A stretch of 64,000 nucleotides of DNA from Bdellovibrionia bacterium (GCA_030427805.1 JAUICP010000006.1:62001-126000), one strand, 5' to 3'; shown: positions 9,233 through 18,683, counted from the first letter of the stretch. Numbers and translations: made by a program. The notes: generated by a model not told the origin, from the letters alone.

Positions 9233-9652
9233 TTATATCTGTAAATTCAAAGTATTTTTACTGGATTTCTCGGCTCCTGGCTTCACTTTCCGGACGGGTA
9301 GCTTTGGCATAGGGCGCAGAAATGAAGTGGGATCCATCTTGCGATGCTCTAGGTGAGCTTTGACCTTCTGAGCGGCGGCTTCGTTGTTCTTTTTGTAGAG
9401 GACAGGGTCAAAACCACAGGATTTACATTGAAGGGATAATCGCCAGCGGAGGTGTGTTAACACCTCGCCGATAAAAGCCAAGCAAACAAATATCACCAGG
9501 GCCCTGAGATCAAAATCATCCCAAACGATGAACATTAGGTAAAAACTCAAGATCCCAATCATCAGAAAGTTAACTGGACCTAGATGGCGATGGCCATAGA
9601 CCTTCATCGAGCTACCACAGAATGCACAGAGTGCTTTTTGAATTCGAGCCAT
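9233..9652 (-). CDS. Small membrane protein with two zinc-ribbon-like CxxC pairs
   Basis: Unrecognised 139-residue protein. An N-terminal CAFCGSS and a later CKSCGFD could together bind one zinc ion. Between them lie two hydrophobic segments (about 29-45 and 51-66), so the two CxxC pairs would face the same side of the membrane. The C-terminal third is basic and Pro/Lys-rich. The ATG follows GGGAGG with five bases spacing. It ends 17 bases before the GT2 start, so it is probably first in that small operon. Confidence 0.65.
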   Translation of the reverse strand: MARIQKALCAFCGSSMKVYGHRHLGPVNFLMIGILSFYLMFIVWDDFDLRALVIFVCLAFIGEVLTHLRWRLSLQCKSCGFDPVLYKKNNEAAAQKVKAHLEHRKMDPTSFLRPMPKLPVRKVKPGAEKSSKNTLNLQI

Positions 9653-9795
9653 CCTAGCCTCCCTTCAATTTCATTGGAGAAATCTCTTCTCCAGTCCAAT
9701 TTTCGCAGGCTTTTGGCAATTTTGAAAGACGAGATTTTGATCCTGGTTCCGCCTTTGGTACAATAAACGAGTCACTTAGCTCAGGGAGGAATTAG

Positions 9796-10443
9796 GTGCG
9801 TTTACTTTCTATTGTTATGGCTATTTTGGCCTTCTCATTGGTTCTACCCCTTAAAGCCGAAGAACGAGTTTACGGATACGATGCGATCGTTTCCGAACTT
9901 TCCCGAACCCGCACGAGCAATCAAGTCACCTATGTAAAGGATCCGTTCTCGGCCGTGCAAATTCACGCTGGCCTCGGTCTCGCCAATACTCTTTTTAGCT
10001 TACAGCGGGATGGCCAACGGGATCTCAATATTGCCCAAAGTGGACTCCAACTCTCTTTGGGAATTGATTTGTTTTCGCGAAATTGGATGGCCGAAGGGAC
10101 AATCAGAAATTTTGGTAAAACGAAAAAAGAAGGAATTGAGTCAACCCTAAGAGAGTTTGAACTCAAGCTTGTTTATCGATCCCACCTCAATACCTTCTTA
10201 AAGCTGCGCACGGGCCTCGGGGTTTCGGGTCGTTATCTCGATCTCAATGGCGTGCGTGGAAATGGTTCTTCATTTGATGAAACCTATACGACGCCTTCAA
10301 CACTTGGCTTTTTGGGTATGAGTACTTTTATTACCGATGGACTCAGTTTTGGAGCTGATATTTCTGGACGCCTATCGATGATTTCTGACACGGCCGACAG
10401 CAGTTCCGTCGATATCACTCTGCGTATGGATAGCCACTTCTAA
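9796..10443 (+). CDS. Small exported outer-membrane beta-barrel protein
   Basis: Unknown 215-residue exported protein. Signal peptide MRLLSIVMAILAFSLVLPLKA, then alternating amphipathic strands (for example VQIHAGLGLANTLFSL, GLQLSLGIDLF, EFELKLVYRS, FLKLRTGLGVSGRYL, LSFGADISGRLSM) and a final VDITLRMDSHF ending in phenylalanine, the usual signal for outer-membrane insertion. The start is a GTG with AGGGAGGA five bases upstream, which decides it. The stop TAA overlaps the next gene's ATG (TAATG), so the two are translationally coupled. Confidence 0.78.
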   Translation: MRLLSIVMAILAFSLVLPLKAEERVYGYDAIVSELSRTRTSNQVTYVKDPFSAVQIHAGLGLANTLFSLQRDGQRDLNIAQSGLQLSLGIDLFSRNWMAEGTIRNFGKTKKEGIESTLREFELKLVYRSHLNTFLKLRTGLGVSGRYLDLNGVRGNGSSFDETYTTPSTLGFLGMSTFITDGLSFGADISGRLSMISDTADSSSVDITLRMDSHF

Positions 10444-11102
10444 TGCTCTTTTTCAGCTTAGCCCTTGCCGTTTTCGTGAGCCTTGGATTGATTTCTGTCA
10501 ATTACTTGCGTTTAAAACGAAGAGTCACTCCTAAGCTGATACCCAACTGCCTTCTCACTCGCTATCCGGTTTACTTTATTACGGGCCGTCGCAGTCTCTT
10601 CTATTTTATGAACTACTGGAACGATATCCCTTTTTACCTCAAGGAACACGGTTATGATGTTCGGGTTCAACACATGAGTTGGAGAGACAATAAAAAACGG
10701 ACTCTCGAGCTTACTGAGTTTATTTTTAAGCTGAGCGGGCCGATTCATCTGATCGCCGATAGTTCTCTCGAAGACGAAATGAGAAGTCTTGCCGACCTCC
10801 ATCTTGAGAATTTAGCATCCATAAGTCTTGTGGAGTCAAATAATCGCATCAGAAAACTCACCACAGAACACCTCAAACCAAAAAATGACGGAATCCAAAG
10901 ACTCTTTGTACCCAATAAGGAGTCTTCGGGATTTACCAATCGAGTGTCTAAAATAGCGCTAAAAGCTAACAACTTGGCCAATTATCCGAACCCGCCCGTT
11001 CAAGCGGCAGAGATTGGTCTAGGTCAATCTCCCGAACACCAAACAATGAAACCCTATTTAGATCATCTAATATCCCTTGCCGAAAAAGATCTCCAATGTT
11101 GA
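10443..11102 (+). CDS. Membrane-anchored lipase-like protein lacking the nucleophile elbow
   Basis: 219 residues with an N-terminal membrane segment (2-20) and a body that follows the start of an alpha/beta-hydrolase lipase: YPVYFITGRRS at the first strand and oxyanion loop, then YWNDIPFYLKEHGYDVRV and a helix. Where a lipase would have GHSxGG it has IADSSLEDE, and the sequence ends before a clear catalytic His. It therefore looks like a non-catalytic relative or a different small fold. It begins on the stop codon of the barrel gene and the Yip1-like gene starts 10 bases after its stop, so the three form one unit. Confidence 0.6.
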   Translation: MLFFSLALAVFVSLGLISVNYLRLKRRVTPKLIPNCLLTRYPVYFITGRRSLFYFMNYWNDIPFYLKEHGYDVRVQHMSWRDNKKRTLELTEFIFKLSGPIHLIADSSLEDEMRSLADLHLENLASISLVESNNRIRKLTTEHLKPKNDGIQRLFVPNKESSGFTNRVSKIALKANNLANYPNPPVQAAEIGLGQSPEHQTMKPYLDHLISLAEKDLQC

Positions 11103-11112
11103 GATAGGGGTA

Positions 11113-11715
11113 ATGGAATTTTCAAAAGAACAAATTAAAAAAGAGCTGACCGACTTTGTTCCCTATCTAAAGAATTTCATTCGTAGACCCATGACTGAAG
11201 TCAGAAAAATTCCTAAATTATCATTACCGAGTAGTTTGATTTTTCTCGCAGCAGCGAGCTTAGTCAGTGGTTTTCTTTCGGGCCTTCTTATGTTTAGCCC
11301 TTTCACTGCCATATTTGGCGGCCTCTTTATGCCCTTTGCTGCCGGAATTTCTTCTGGTTTACTGACATTCTTTATTTATTACTTCTTCTACCTGTTCTTT
11401 TCGACGGAGCTCTCCCTAGAGAAGCTTTTTAATCTCGTCGTTATTTGTAGTATCCCCTTTTTGGTTTTTAATATTGCCGCCGGAGTTGTTCCCTTAATTG
11501 AAATTTTCGCCTATGCCTTTTCTGCGATGCTTTTAGCAGTCGGCCTGGTCGAAAACTTTGGCCTTCCCAAAAAGATCGTCTTAAGACTCGTCGGTGGGAT
11601 ATTTTTGGCTCTCCTTTTGGTTTGGCTCATCAATCTATTGATGTTCTGGGGATCCATGGCCAATACCATGCGACCGAGCCCCCTCGATCAAATCGAAAGA
11701 GAATACTCCCGCTAA
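11113..11715 (+). CDS. Yip1-family integral membrane protein
   Basis: 200-residue inner-membrane protein with a short charged N-terminus and about five hydrophobic helices (LIFLAAASLVSGFLSGLLM, a segment around FAAGISSGLLTFFIYYFFYLFF, LVVICSIPFLVFNIAAG, FAYAFSAMLLAVGLV, ILLALLLVW-like end). The helix layout with SIPFLVFNIA fits bacterial Yip1-domain proteins, whose function is mostly unknown. A TTG at 11077 would overlap the upstream gene; the ATG at 11113, preceded by GATAGGGG, is preferred. Last gene of the barrel-lipase-like-Yip1 unit. Confidence 0.7.
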   Translation: MEFSKEQIKKELTDFVPYLKNFIRRPMTEVRKIPKLSLPSSLIFLAAASLVSGFLSGLLMFSPFTAIFGGLFMPFAAGISSGLLTFFIYYFFYLFFSTELSLEKLFNLVVICSIPFLVFNIAAGVVPLIEIFAYAFSAMLLAVGLVENFGLPKKIVLRLVGGIFLALLLVWLINLLMFWGSMANTMRPSPLDQIEREYSR

Positions 11716-11753
11716 AATTGTAAATTTATTATGTGACAATCAGATTCAGAGAT

Positions 11754-13916
11754 CTATTGAGAGTTCGATGACCCAGTCATTTCGACATAGGTTTGAGAAA
11801 TTTTTTGCACCCTTTGATTATAAAGGTCTGATACGTAAATAAAGTCACCCTTTGCCGCTAACCCCAAGATGCCATTGAAAGCCCCGGCGGTAATACCGGA
11901 AACTCCAAACTCAACTTTTTTTGTGAGCGCTTTCGTATCCCAGATCTGAATAGTATTGTCATAATTTAACAGAAGTTCACCCTCATCATTGACCGCTAAA
12001 GCGTGAACTTTGTTTTCCCCGATATTAATAGAGGCCTCAAGGCTGTCATTAAGAATGTCATAGTAATAAATCCGTTTTCGATTGTTATCAAACCAGTACA
12101 AGGCACCATCTTTAGATACAGCCATTGCTTTACAGTAGAAGTCATCTTTGGGATAGTCGATCTTTCCATTTTCGAAGTTATGGTTGCGACGAATATAATT
12201 GCCGTCGTGGTCGAAAATTATAATTCCCTTATTTCCGGAACCGACAATAAGATAGTCTTCTGTTGCCCCCAATTCTGTTGGTGTCAACCCAAATCCATTG
12301 CCATCACCTGTGTTAAACTCAAAAAGAAACTCGAGACTGAATTTATCAAGGACTATGATTTTGGTTTGGCCCTTAGATGCCAAATAAAGTCGATCTCCGA
12401 TCACAACCAAACTACTCAAATAATTAAAACGCTCATTGTTTGCCCCAAAATTATTTACACGATACATGATTTTGTTATCTTTGCTAATTCCCACGAGAGT
12501 ACTGTAGTCGGAAATAACGAAATAGTTCCCCTCATCATCGGCCGCAATTCGTCGGGGTTCACTCACTCCCGTACCGAATCCACCGAGTCGCGAATAGATA
12601 TAATCGACATCATTTCCATCGAAATCTAGTAAAGCCACATTTTGCTTGGTATCACACACCGAAATCGAGTCATTAACTATAGAAAGGCAACTGGTATGGT
12701 GAAAGTAATGAGTTAAATACCTCATATACATCTTTTTTACAGACTGCTGAGCTACGCTACTCTGATAATTGAGTTTGAAAACCCACTCTTCACCAGTACG
12801 GCCATTAATTGGATTCTTGTATGGTCCCGATTTAAACACGGCATCAGTGAGAAAGATATCTCCCTTAGAATTGATTCTGATATCGGTGACACCAAGAAAT
12901 TCATGCTGAGTTCCGTCTTCCATTATAACTGAATTAAAAGCACTGACCAACTTACCCTCTTCAAAGACCAAAATCCCAAGCCCGCCTTTGTCAGAAACAA
13001 AGTATCGATCCGGATGACTTGGGTCGAAGGCAACTGACGCGATGTAATCAATGACCTGAGAGTCTAAGCCCAGGGTCCCAAGGTAGCCTCCGTCGATGTC
13101 TAGCTCGTGAACCATTTTTCCTAAATAGTCTGCAATATATATTTTAGAATCGTAAAGAGTAAGGCTAACAGAAGATTGAATACTGGAGAATTTCTTGAGA
13201 TCTATAGTCTTAGAGTACTTGTAGTTCAAATCGTATACGTGGACACTCCTGTCTTTTGGATCAAGAATATAGGTGATACCTTCGTACTGTCTAATAACAA
13301 CTCTTTCCGTTAGAAAATCGAGCTTAAGTCGATCGTAGGGCTTCAAAAGCTCGATAGGAATTCCATTTTCATCGAAAACAATGACCTTATTCATACTATC
13401 GTCATAGAGAAGGTAATTATTCTGAGTGACCATTGCCGAGGCTGCCTTCGAAAAATTAAAGACATTATCTGTCACTATGATATCGATTCGCGCACTTGCT
13501 TTATTGCCAACCGCATCAATAACGACAATTTCAAAAGATTGAACTGGTTTACTAAAGTCGTTCACGACTTCAAAGATTTGACCATCACTATTCAAGATAT
13601 TGATCTGACCTTGCGGTGAACTAATCTTATAAGGTGCAACTCCACCTTCGATCGCTATGGTATAGCGCTCGCCTTGGTCGATCGTCGCTGGAACTGTAAC
13701 AACGAGTTTTCCAGTGTAGCCACCAGCATTACCACTACCATCGGCTTCACCCTTAATCGGTTGAAGACTCGGAGGGTTTTGATTAAAATCTGGGGAGATA
13801 TCACCTTTCTTTTCAAAATTACAATTTTGAAAAAACAATACGAGAATTGTTAAAAGGATAAATATTTTAGAGAGCTGCTCTAAAGATCGATTGATCTTTC
13901 TCAGTTTGATACCCAC
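11754..13916 (-). CDS. Lipoprotein with Ig-like domain and beta-propeller
   Basis: Unrecognised 720-residue exported protein. The start is GTG 13916, set by AGGGGA seven bases upstream; the longer open frame runs into the divergent gene. Signal segment KIFILLTILVLFFQNC ends in an atypical lipobox (FFQNC, lipid cysteine 32). After a Gly/Ser linker comes an Ig-like strand-rich domain (about 65-150, IAIEGGVAPYKISSPQG) and then repeated blades such as VIVFDENGIPIELL, VHELDIDGGYLGTLG and IIIFDHDGNYIRR, as in NHL/YVTN-type propellers. Likely a binding scaffold at the outer membrane. It converges on the Yip1-like gene and diverges from the regulator at 14014. Confidence 0.72.
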   Translation of the reverse strand: MGIKLRKINRSLEQLSKIFILLTILVLFFQNCNFEKKGDISPDFNQNPPSLQPIKGEADGSGNAGGYTGKLVVTVPATIDQGERYTIAIEGGVAPYKISSPQGQINILNSDGQIFEVVNDFSKPVQSFEIVVIDAVGNKASARIDIIVTDNVFNFSKAASAMVTQNNYLLYDDSMNKVIVFDENGIPIELLKPYDRLKLDFLTERVVIRQYEGITYILDPKDRSVHVYDLNYKYSKTIDLKKFSSIQSSVSLTLYDSKIYIADYLGKMVHELDIDGGYLGTLGLDSQVIDYIASVAFDPSHPDRYFVSDKGGLGILVFEEGKLVSAFNSVIMEDGTQHEFLGVTDIRINSKGDIFLTDAVFKSGPYKNPINGRTGEEWVFKLNYQSSVAQQSVKKMYMRYLTHYFHHTSCLSIVNDSISVCDTKQNVALLDFDGNDVDYIYSRLGGFGTGVSEPRRIAADDEGNYFVISDYSTLVGISKDNKIMYRVNNFGANNERFNYLSSLVVIGDRLYLASKGQTKIIVLDKFSLEFLFEFNTGDGNGFGLTPTELGATEDYLIVGSGNKGIIIFDHDGNYIRRNHNFENGKIDYPKDDFYCKAMAVSKDGALYWFDNNRKRIYYYDILNDSLEASINIGENKVHALAVNDEGELLLNYDNTIQIWDTKALTKKVEFGVSGITAGAFNGILGLAAKGDFIYVSDLYNQRVQKISQTYVEMTGSSNSQ

Positions 13917-14013
13917 GACACTATCCCCTGACCATCGGATTTCTCCGATTCCCCCAGACAATAGAATACCATATATACCTTTAGATGGATAAGACCCCCT
14001 CCGAAAAAGACTT

Positions 14014-15492
14014 ATGAGCAAAAACCAACCAAAGTGGATACAACAGGCCGATTCCGAAATACGCAAAGGCCAGGGCGCTAAGGTCCTAAAAAAGCTACGA
14101 TCGTTGCAGAAGACAGGGGTCAGCCGAAATCAAATTCTCGATGTAGGAAAACTAGCTCGAAGGGTCGGAATGTATCACTTTGGTGCAAACATTCTCTTTA
14201 GGATTTACAACGATCCTCTTGAAGAAAGTTCCCCCCAACTCATTGCCGAATACGCCTCCTGTCTTGCTGGTGCAGGAAATTACATAGAGGCTCAGAACCT
14301 TTTTTCTAAACTACCAGATGATGTACTCAGTGATCACGTACTGAGCTATTCTGACTCTCTATTTCGCCTTTGGGAGTCTCAAAAGGCCAACGAAGTTCTA
14401 GAGCGATTTGCTCCGAAAAGCCTAGAGACATATGCAGATCTCGTATACGGTTTAAACCTGGCTGCATCCCATATTGTTTGCGACAAATATTCTCAAGCAG
14501 AAGAACTACTTACTGAGATTAAGAAAAAGGCTCACAAAGAAAATCACAATATGATTTACGGCAATAGTCTTGAGCTTTTTGGGCAAATTCACTTTTCTAA
14601 AAATCGAATTGAAAAGGCGAACCAACTATTTAAAGAAAGTGAGAGACTCCTACGATCTTCGAATAATTTGAGCTGGCTGTTCTCGTTAAAGTGGGCCACA
14701 TTTTCTACGATCGAATTAGGAGGTATGTCTCATCAAGAAATGAGTGACCGAATCGATGAAGTGCGTAAAGTAGCAAGACAGTTTCTCAATTGGGAAACCC
14801 TGCGCGAATGTGACCTCTACGAAGCCGTTTGTACGGACAATCAATGTCTATTTAATAGAGTTTATTTTGCGACTCCCCATAGAACATTTAGAGAGAAGGC
14901 TTTAAGGAAAAGTCAGTCTCGATTTCAGCTGAATTCTAGTGTTCAGATTGGACCGGGTAATCAAAAGCGGACTCAATGCTTGGATCTGAATCTTATCGAA
15001 TTCCACCCCTTCGATCTAGAGATGTCAAAAATTCAGAAGATTCTCCTGAAAACAGTCACAAAAGATCTATACAGTCCTATTCCGATCTATCAGCTCTTCT
15101 ACGACCTCTTCCCGGGCGAGTTTTTTAACCCTCTGACTTCAAAAGATAAAACCTATAAACAAATCTCAAAATTGCGATCGATACTCGAGTTACATCCGAG
15201 TCAACTCAGGCTCGATAATTTAAGAAACTACGGATACCGATTTCGAAGTAAAGAACCTCTGACATTGATTTATCCGCTAAAAGAAGAGTCTAATGAAGCA
15301 CTAACCGACAAAATATTTGTTGTTAAGGCTCAAACCCACTTCGGGTCCCGCCCATTTTCGCGTAAAGAATTTAGCCAACTCAATGACATGACCGATCGAT
15401 CCGCAAGTCGAATCCTAAAGCATCTCGAAGAAAGTGGTGACTTCGAAAAAGTCGGCCAAGGTCGATCGACTAAATACAAAGTTGCAAGCTAG
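14014..15492 (+). CDS. TPR protein with C-terminal winged-helix DNA-binding region (probable regulator)
   Basis: 492 residues without a signal peptide. The N-terminal two thirds are helical pairs consistent with tetratricopeptide repeats (for example LIAEYASCLAGAGNYIEAQNLFSKLP and LELFGQIHFSKNRIEKANQLFKES). After about 340 comes an OmpR-like stretch (ISKLRSILE ... LRLDNLRNYGYRFRS) and at the end a second helix-turn-helix (FSRKEFSQLNDMTDRSASRILKHL then a GRSTKYKV wing), like MarR/ArsR-type domains. It is probably a transcription factor whose TPR part binds a partner. It sits back-to-back with the propeller lipoprotein and 139 bases ahead of the G8 gene, both plausible targets. Confidence 0.68.
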   Translation: MSKNQPKWIQQADSEIRKGQGAKVLKKLRSLQKTGVSRNQILDVGKLARRVGMYHFGANILFRIYNDPLEESSPQLIAEYASCLAGAGNYIEAQNLFSKLPDDVLSDHVLSYSDSLFRLWESQKANEVLERFAPKSLETYADLVYGLNLAASHIVCDKYSQAEELLTEIKKKAHKENHNMIYGNSLELFGQIHFSKNRIEKANQLFKESERLLRSSNNLSWLFSLKWATFSTIELGGMSHQEMSDRIDEVRKVARQFLNWETLRECDLYEAVCTDNQCLFNRVYFATPHRTFREKALRKSQSRFQLNSSVQIGPGNQKRTQCLDLNLIEFHPFDLEMSKIQKILLKTVTKDLYSPIPIYQLFYDLFPGEFFNPLTSKDKTYKQISKLRSILELHPSQLRLDNLRNYGYRFRSKEPLTLIYPLKEESNEALTDKIFVVKAQTHFGSRPFSRKEFSQLNDMTDRSASRILKHLEESGDFEKVGQGRSTKYKVAS

Positions 15493-15631
15493 CAACGCCT
15501 ATCACGGCACTCTTCTGAAAATAATTTGTTTCAGTTCAATACGTTTTTCTCGCCAATTTTATCCCTAATTCTCTATTCCCTATTCTCCTATTCTGTAAAA
15601 AGAACGGATGGAAATTTAATTGGGGGAAATA
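15493..15631 (+). promoter_or_regulatory. Leader of the G8-domain gene with a pyrimidine-rich repeat
   Basis: The 139-base gap holds a run of short pyrimidine repeats (TATTCCC, TATTCTCC, TATTCTG) at about 15572-15596, then the ribosome binding site GGGGG six bases before the ATG at 15632. I see no clear terminator for the regulator and no good -35/-10 pair. The repeat could be an operator or unstructured leader; this is weak. Confidence 0.3.
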
Positions 15632-18253
15632 ATGGGGAAAAGTATAGTGAGAAAATCAAGTTATGAACTAATTAGTCTATTAGTGGCTTTCTGCTTAGCA
15701 TTCTTTTTAGCTAAGACTGCTTTCGGAGCCAATTTATCAACTCTTCCTATTAAATCTAATGGCGATGTTGTAGTGCCCGCAGGAACGACTGCTGTGATCG
15801 ATCGCTCCTTAACCATTAACGGAGCTATAGTCGTTAGCGGCACCCTCAAGTGTAAGACGACTGGCGACTACACTCTCAATATACGAGGCGTGATCGTCAA
15901 ATCAGGAGGACTCGTGCAATGTGGCCAATCTAACGACCGAGTGACCGGAAACATTCTATTTCATATCTCCAAGGGTCGAAATGTAAATGTCAATATGACC
16001 ATGCCCGACGGCAGTACTATGACCCACAAACTTGGACAACGGGTTTTTGTCGTCCTTTCGGGTGGCAAACTGGAAATGTACGGAAAGACCAACCGAGCCG
16101 GTTACGTTCAACTCAAAAAAACTGCCAATGCCGGCGATCAGGTCATTCGCATTAATGCCAAGAAACACTGGTCCGTGGGCGACCGAATTGCAATTGCACC
16201 GACAGATTTTGATGCTCTTGAAACTGAACATCGACAAATCACAAAGGTTACTAAGTATGATACATATACAGACCTTGAGCTGAACTCTCCGCTCAATTAC
16301 ACTCACTTTGGTAAAAACCAAGGTTACAGTAGCGCTACAAAATCTTGGACGCTCAAGTCATCGGCTGAAGTTGCCAATCTCAAAAGAAATATTCGCATTA
16401 GAACGGCCGACGCTCAGTGGACCGATGTTAATAACGCTAATCACTTTATGGGTGCCCATATGATGATTATGAAAGGGGGCTCAGGAAAAGTCGACGCTGT
16501 TGAATTTGATCTCATGGGACAGGCTGGACATCTTGGTCGTTACCCATTTCACTGGCATATGCTCGGAGATGCCAGCGGCCAATTTATTAAAAACTCATCG
16601 GTCCACAACACCTTTCAAAGATGCATCGTCATCCACGATACGAATAAAGTTAAGGTCGGAAACAACCTCTGCTACTTCCACCGAGGTCACGGGATCTTTA
16701 TGGAAAATGGTAGTGAAGTCGATAATGAAATTACGGGTAACCTGGTGATGCTATCAATGCTCGCCTACGGTGGTCGTCACCTACTTGAATCGGAAGCCGT
16801 CACTACCCAGAATTCTGGTATGAATGGTCGAAGATGGAGGGCGCCCTCAAGTTACTGGATTGCCAACCCTCGAAATACCGTCGAGGATAATATTTCCGCG
16901 GGCTCCCAGGGGACTGGCTTTTGGATGTCCTTTGAAGCGACCCAACGCTGTAATCCCAGTATCTGCACAACACCCGCTTATACGGCAGCTACCAGTATTG
17001 CGCGCAACAGAGCTAAAGCTAACCTCATTGGTATGACCTGGGATGGGGCCCGGTCGACAAAGTCGGCCAACAATCCGCGAAATAGTACGGATATGATCAT
17101 TCAAGCTTCGAAATATTACCCGCCGAGCATCCCCGTTTTTCGCGGCAACCAAACTATGAAAAGCTCAAAGGCCTGCTTTTATAGTAGAGCAACTACAATT
17201 AATCTCAACGGAACGGTTTCATCAGATTGTAGCTGGCATCACTTTCACGGCTTTAATACAAGGGTGAATGACTCGATTATGATTGGTAAAGGACCCTTTC
17301 CGATTACCCATAAAAACAAACGACTCCTAGCCAACGAAGTGGGCTCTGGACTCTTTGGGATGATTCTTTACGATGGTCCTTTTGAACTTCGAAATGTTCA
17401 CTTCCAAAACTTCTCTCAAGTGGAGGAATACTACAACGATAGTAGGGGGCGTTCGCAGAGAATTACCATGTCGCCTTTCGGAAAAATCGGTGCTGCACAA
17501 AAATATGTAAATCGCACGGAGAGTCTTAGTTTTAGTCCGGAGCCCTACCTGCGAGCCGATTTTAGACCACCTCTTCAAGGGGTTTCCTATAAAGACACCC
17601 ATGTTTCAAACTCAATTCTCGACAAAGATGGCAGCTTATTTGGCGACCCCAATAAAGCCGGTTGGGTTATGGTCACAAAAAATGATTTCAATCGAGCAGG
17701 GCTTCCCTGCAATAACACCAACACATGGAACCGCTGGAATGTTGTGGCCTGCGACTACTCTCGCTACAAATTCGGAATTGTCAAAATCCTCGATTGGGGT
17801 GGTACATCCGATGACCTAAAGACCGTTTACTTTAATGCCATTAGAAACAATCAGTACCCGGTTCACCCAAGTATTTACGCCAATGCCGATGATCAGCTTC
17901 ACACAAAGTTCAATATGCTAACTGATACGAATCAGGTCTACAAAGTAGATATGGACAATCAAGACATACACGATCACGAAGTATTATATCTTTCGGAGCG
18001 AGCTAATGAGTCATCAAACTTAATACGAATTACCAATACGCCAAGCAAAGGCTGCTACCTTGCCTCCGCAACAAGAGTCTATAGCGAGGCTGAACTCCTT
18101 AGCTTTAATGGTGACGCTGCCTATTTTAGACAGGGCATCGGAGGAAATCGCCAAGACTTGGTTATCAGGATTAAAGCTAAAACACCGCAGGCGGATAAGT
18201 ACATCGGTTGGTACATGGCTTATTCCGATGCTCGGAGAATTTATTGTAATTAG
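15632..18253 (+). CDS. Secreted G8-domain / parallel beta-helix protein resembling CEMIP-TMEM2
   Basis: 873-residue exported protein; signal peptide about 1-36 (FCLAFFLAKTAFG). Residues ~45-125 fit the G8 domain: GDVVVPAGTTAVIDRS, INGAIVVSGTLKC, IRGVIVKSGGLVQCG, then an ILFHI strand. Further on are LGRYPFHWHMLGD (R303-H309) and TFQRCIVIHDTNK ... RGHGIFMENGSEVDN, which align by eye with the beta-helix core of animal CEMIP, TMEM2 and fibrocystin-L (GRYPIHFH; TFSRCVTVHGSN; GHCFFTEDG). In animals CEMIP and TMEM2 take part in hyaluronan breakdown; a polysaccharide substrate here is inference. ATG 15632 is chosen over the TTG at 15620 because GGGG lies six bases upstream. Even Cys spacing suggests disulfides. 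An intrinsic terminator follows. Confidence 0.8.
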   Translation: MGKSIVRKSSYELISLLVAFCLAFFLAKTAFGANLSTLPIKSNGDVVVPAGTTAVIDRSLTINGAIVVSGTLKCKTTGDYTLNIRGVIVKSGGLVQCGQSNDRVTGNILFHISKGRNVNVNMTMPDGSTMTHKLGQRVFVVLSGGKLEMYGKTNRAGYVQLKKTANAGDQVIRINAKKHWSVGDRIAIAPTDFDALETEHRQITKVTKYDTYTDLELNSPLNYTHFGKNQGYSSATKSWTLKSSAEVANLKRNIRIRTADAQWTDVNNANHFMGAHMMIMKGGSGKVDAVEFDLMGQAGHLGRYPFHWHMLGDASGQFIKNSSVHNTFQRCIVIHDTNKVKVGNNLCYFHRGHGIFMENGSEVDNEITGNLVMLSMLAYGGRHLLESEAVTTQNSGMNGRRWRAPSSYWIANPRNTVEDNISAGSQGTGFWMSFEATQRCNPSICTTPAYTAATSIARNRAKANLIGMTWDGARSTKSANNPRNSTDMIIQASKYYPPSIPVFRGNQTMKSSKACFYSRATTINLNGTVSSDCSWHHFHGFNTRVNDSIMIGKGPFPITHKNKRLLANEVGSGLFGMILYDGPFELRNVHFQNFSQVEEYYNDSRGRSQRITMSPFGKIGAAQKYVNRTESLSFSPEPYLRADFRPPLQGVSYKDTHVSNSILDKDGSLFGDPNKAGWVMVTKNDFNRAGLPCNNTNTWNRWNVVACDYSRYKFGIVKILDWGGTSDDLKTVYFNAIRNNQYPVHPSIYANADDQLHTKFNMLTDTNQVYKVDMDNQDIHDHEVLYLSERANESSNLIRITNTPSKGCYLASATRVYSEAELLSFNGDAAYFRQGIGGNRQDLVIRIKAKTPQADKYIGWYMAYSDARRIYCN

Positions 18254-18346
18254 GAATTTAGCTTCAATTCAGTACCTCAAGGACGTTTGTGACGAATCAT
18301 TGACTGAAACGAAGACACTTAACACCCATATATACCCTCCCATTTT

Positions 18347-18371
18347 GCCCCCTGAATAAGGGGGCTTTTTT
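18347..18371 (+). terminator. Intrinsic terminator after the G8 gene
   Basis: Stem GCCCCC (18347-18352), loop TGAATAA, stem GGGGGC (18360-18365), then six T. It ends the G8 transcript about 95 bases after the stop and separates it from the next exported gene. Confidence 0.9.
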
Positions 18372-18449
18372 CACGCCAAACGAGTCCGTAAAACTCAGCG
18401 AAAAGGAGGACTATAATAATAAGTGGTTATGTCAGAATAAGGGGACGCT

Positions 18450-18683
18450 ATGAAAAAGAATCGTAACACATTAATCGATAATTCGTTTTTCGACTTAGTC
18501 TTAGTGGTAATACTATTAATTATTTCGATTCAATCAAGAGCGATGCCAACAGGGTATAATTGGACACAAATTCTCAAGTTTGAAACCAAGGCGGATCGCC
18601 TCATAGATATCATGTATTGCGATCATCCGTCTTGTTCCAAGCTAATCGGATCGGGTCCAAAAGATACACTCAATTTTTCGTAA
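18450..18683 (+). CDS. 5' part of a frameshifted exported protein (signal peptide end)
   Basis: 77 codons starting at ATG 18450 with AAGGGG upstream. A basic start and hydrophobic run (LVLVVILLIISIQSRA) form a signal peptide, followed by mature sequence including MYCDHPSCSKLIGSGPKDTLNF, then a premature TAA. Immediately at this point the frame one base back stays open for another 250 codons and carries the rest of the protein. Adding one T to the five-T run at 18674-18678 gives a continuous ~327-residue protein reading DTLNFFVTYPKMQL across the joint. It is either a real frameshift mutation or a sequence error. Confidence 0.7.
   Translation: MKKNRNTLIDNSFFDLVLVVILLIISIQSRAMPTGYNWTQILKFETKADRLIDIMYCDHPSCSKLIGSGPKDTLNFS

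Noticed and set aside
12003-12629. 208-codon plus-strand ORF within the propeller lipoprotein gene
   Set aside because: Lies entirely antisense to a well-supported gene and has no family features.
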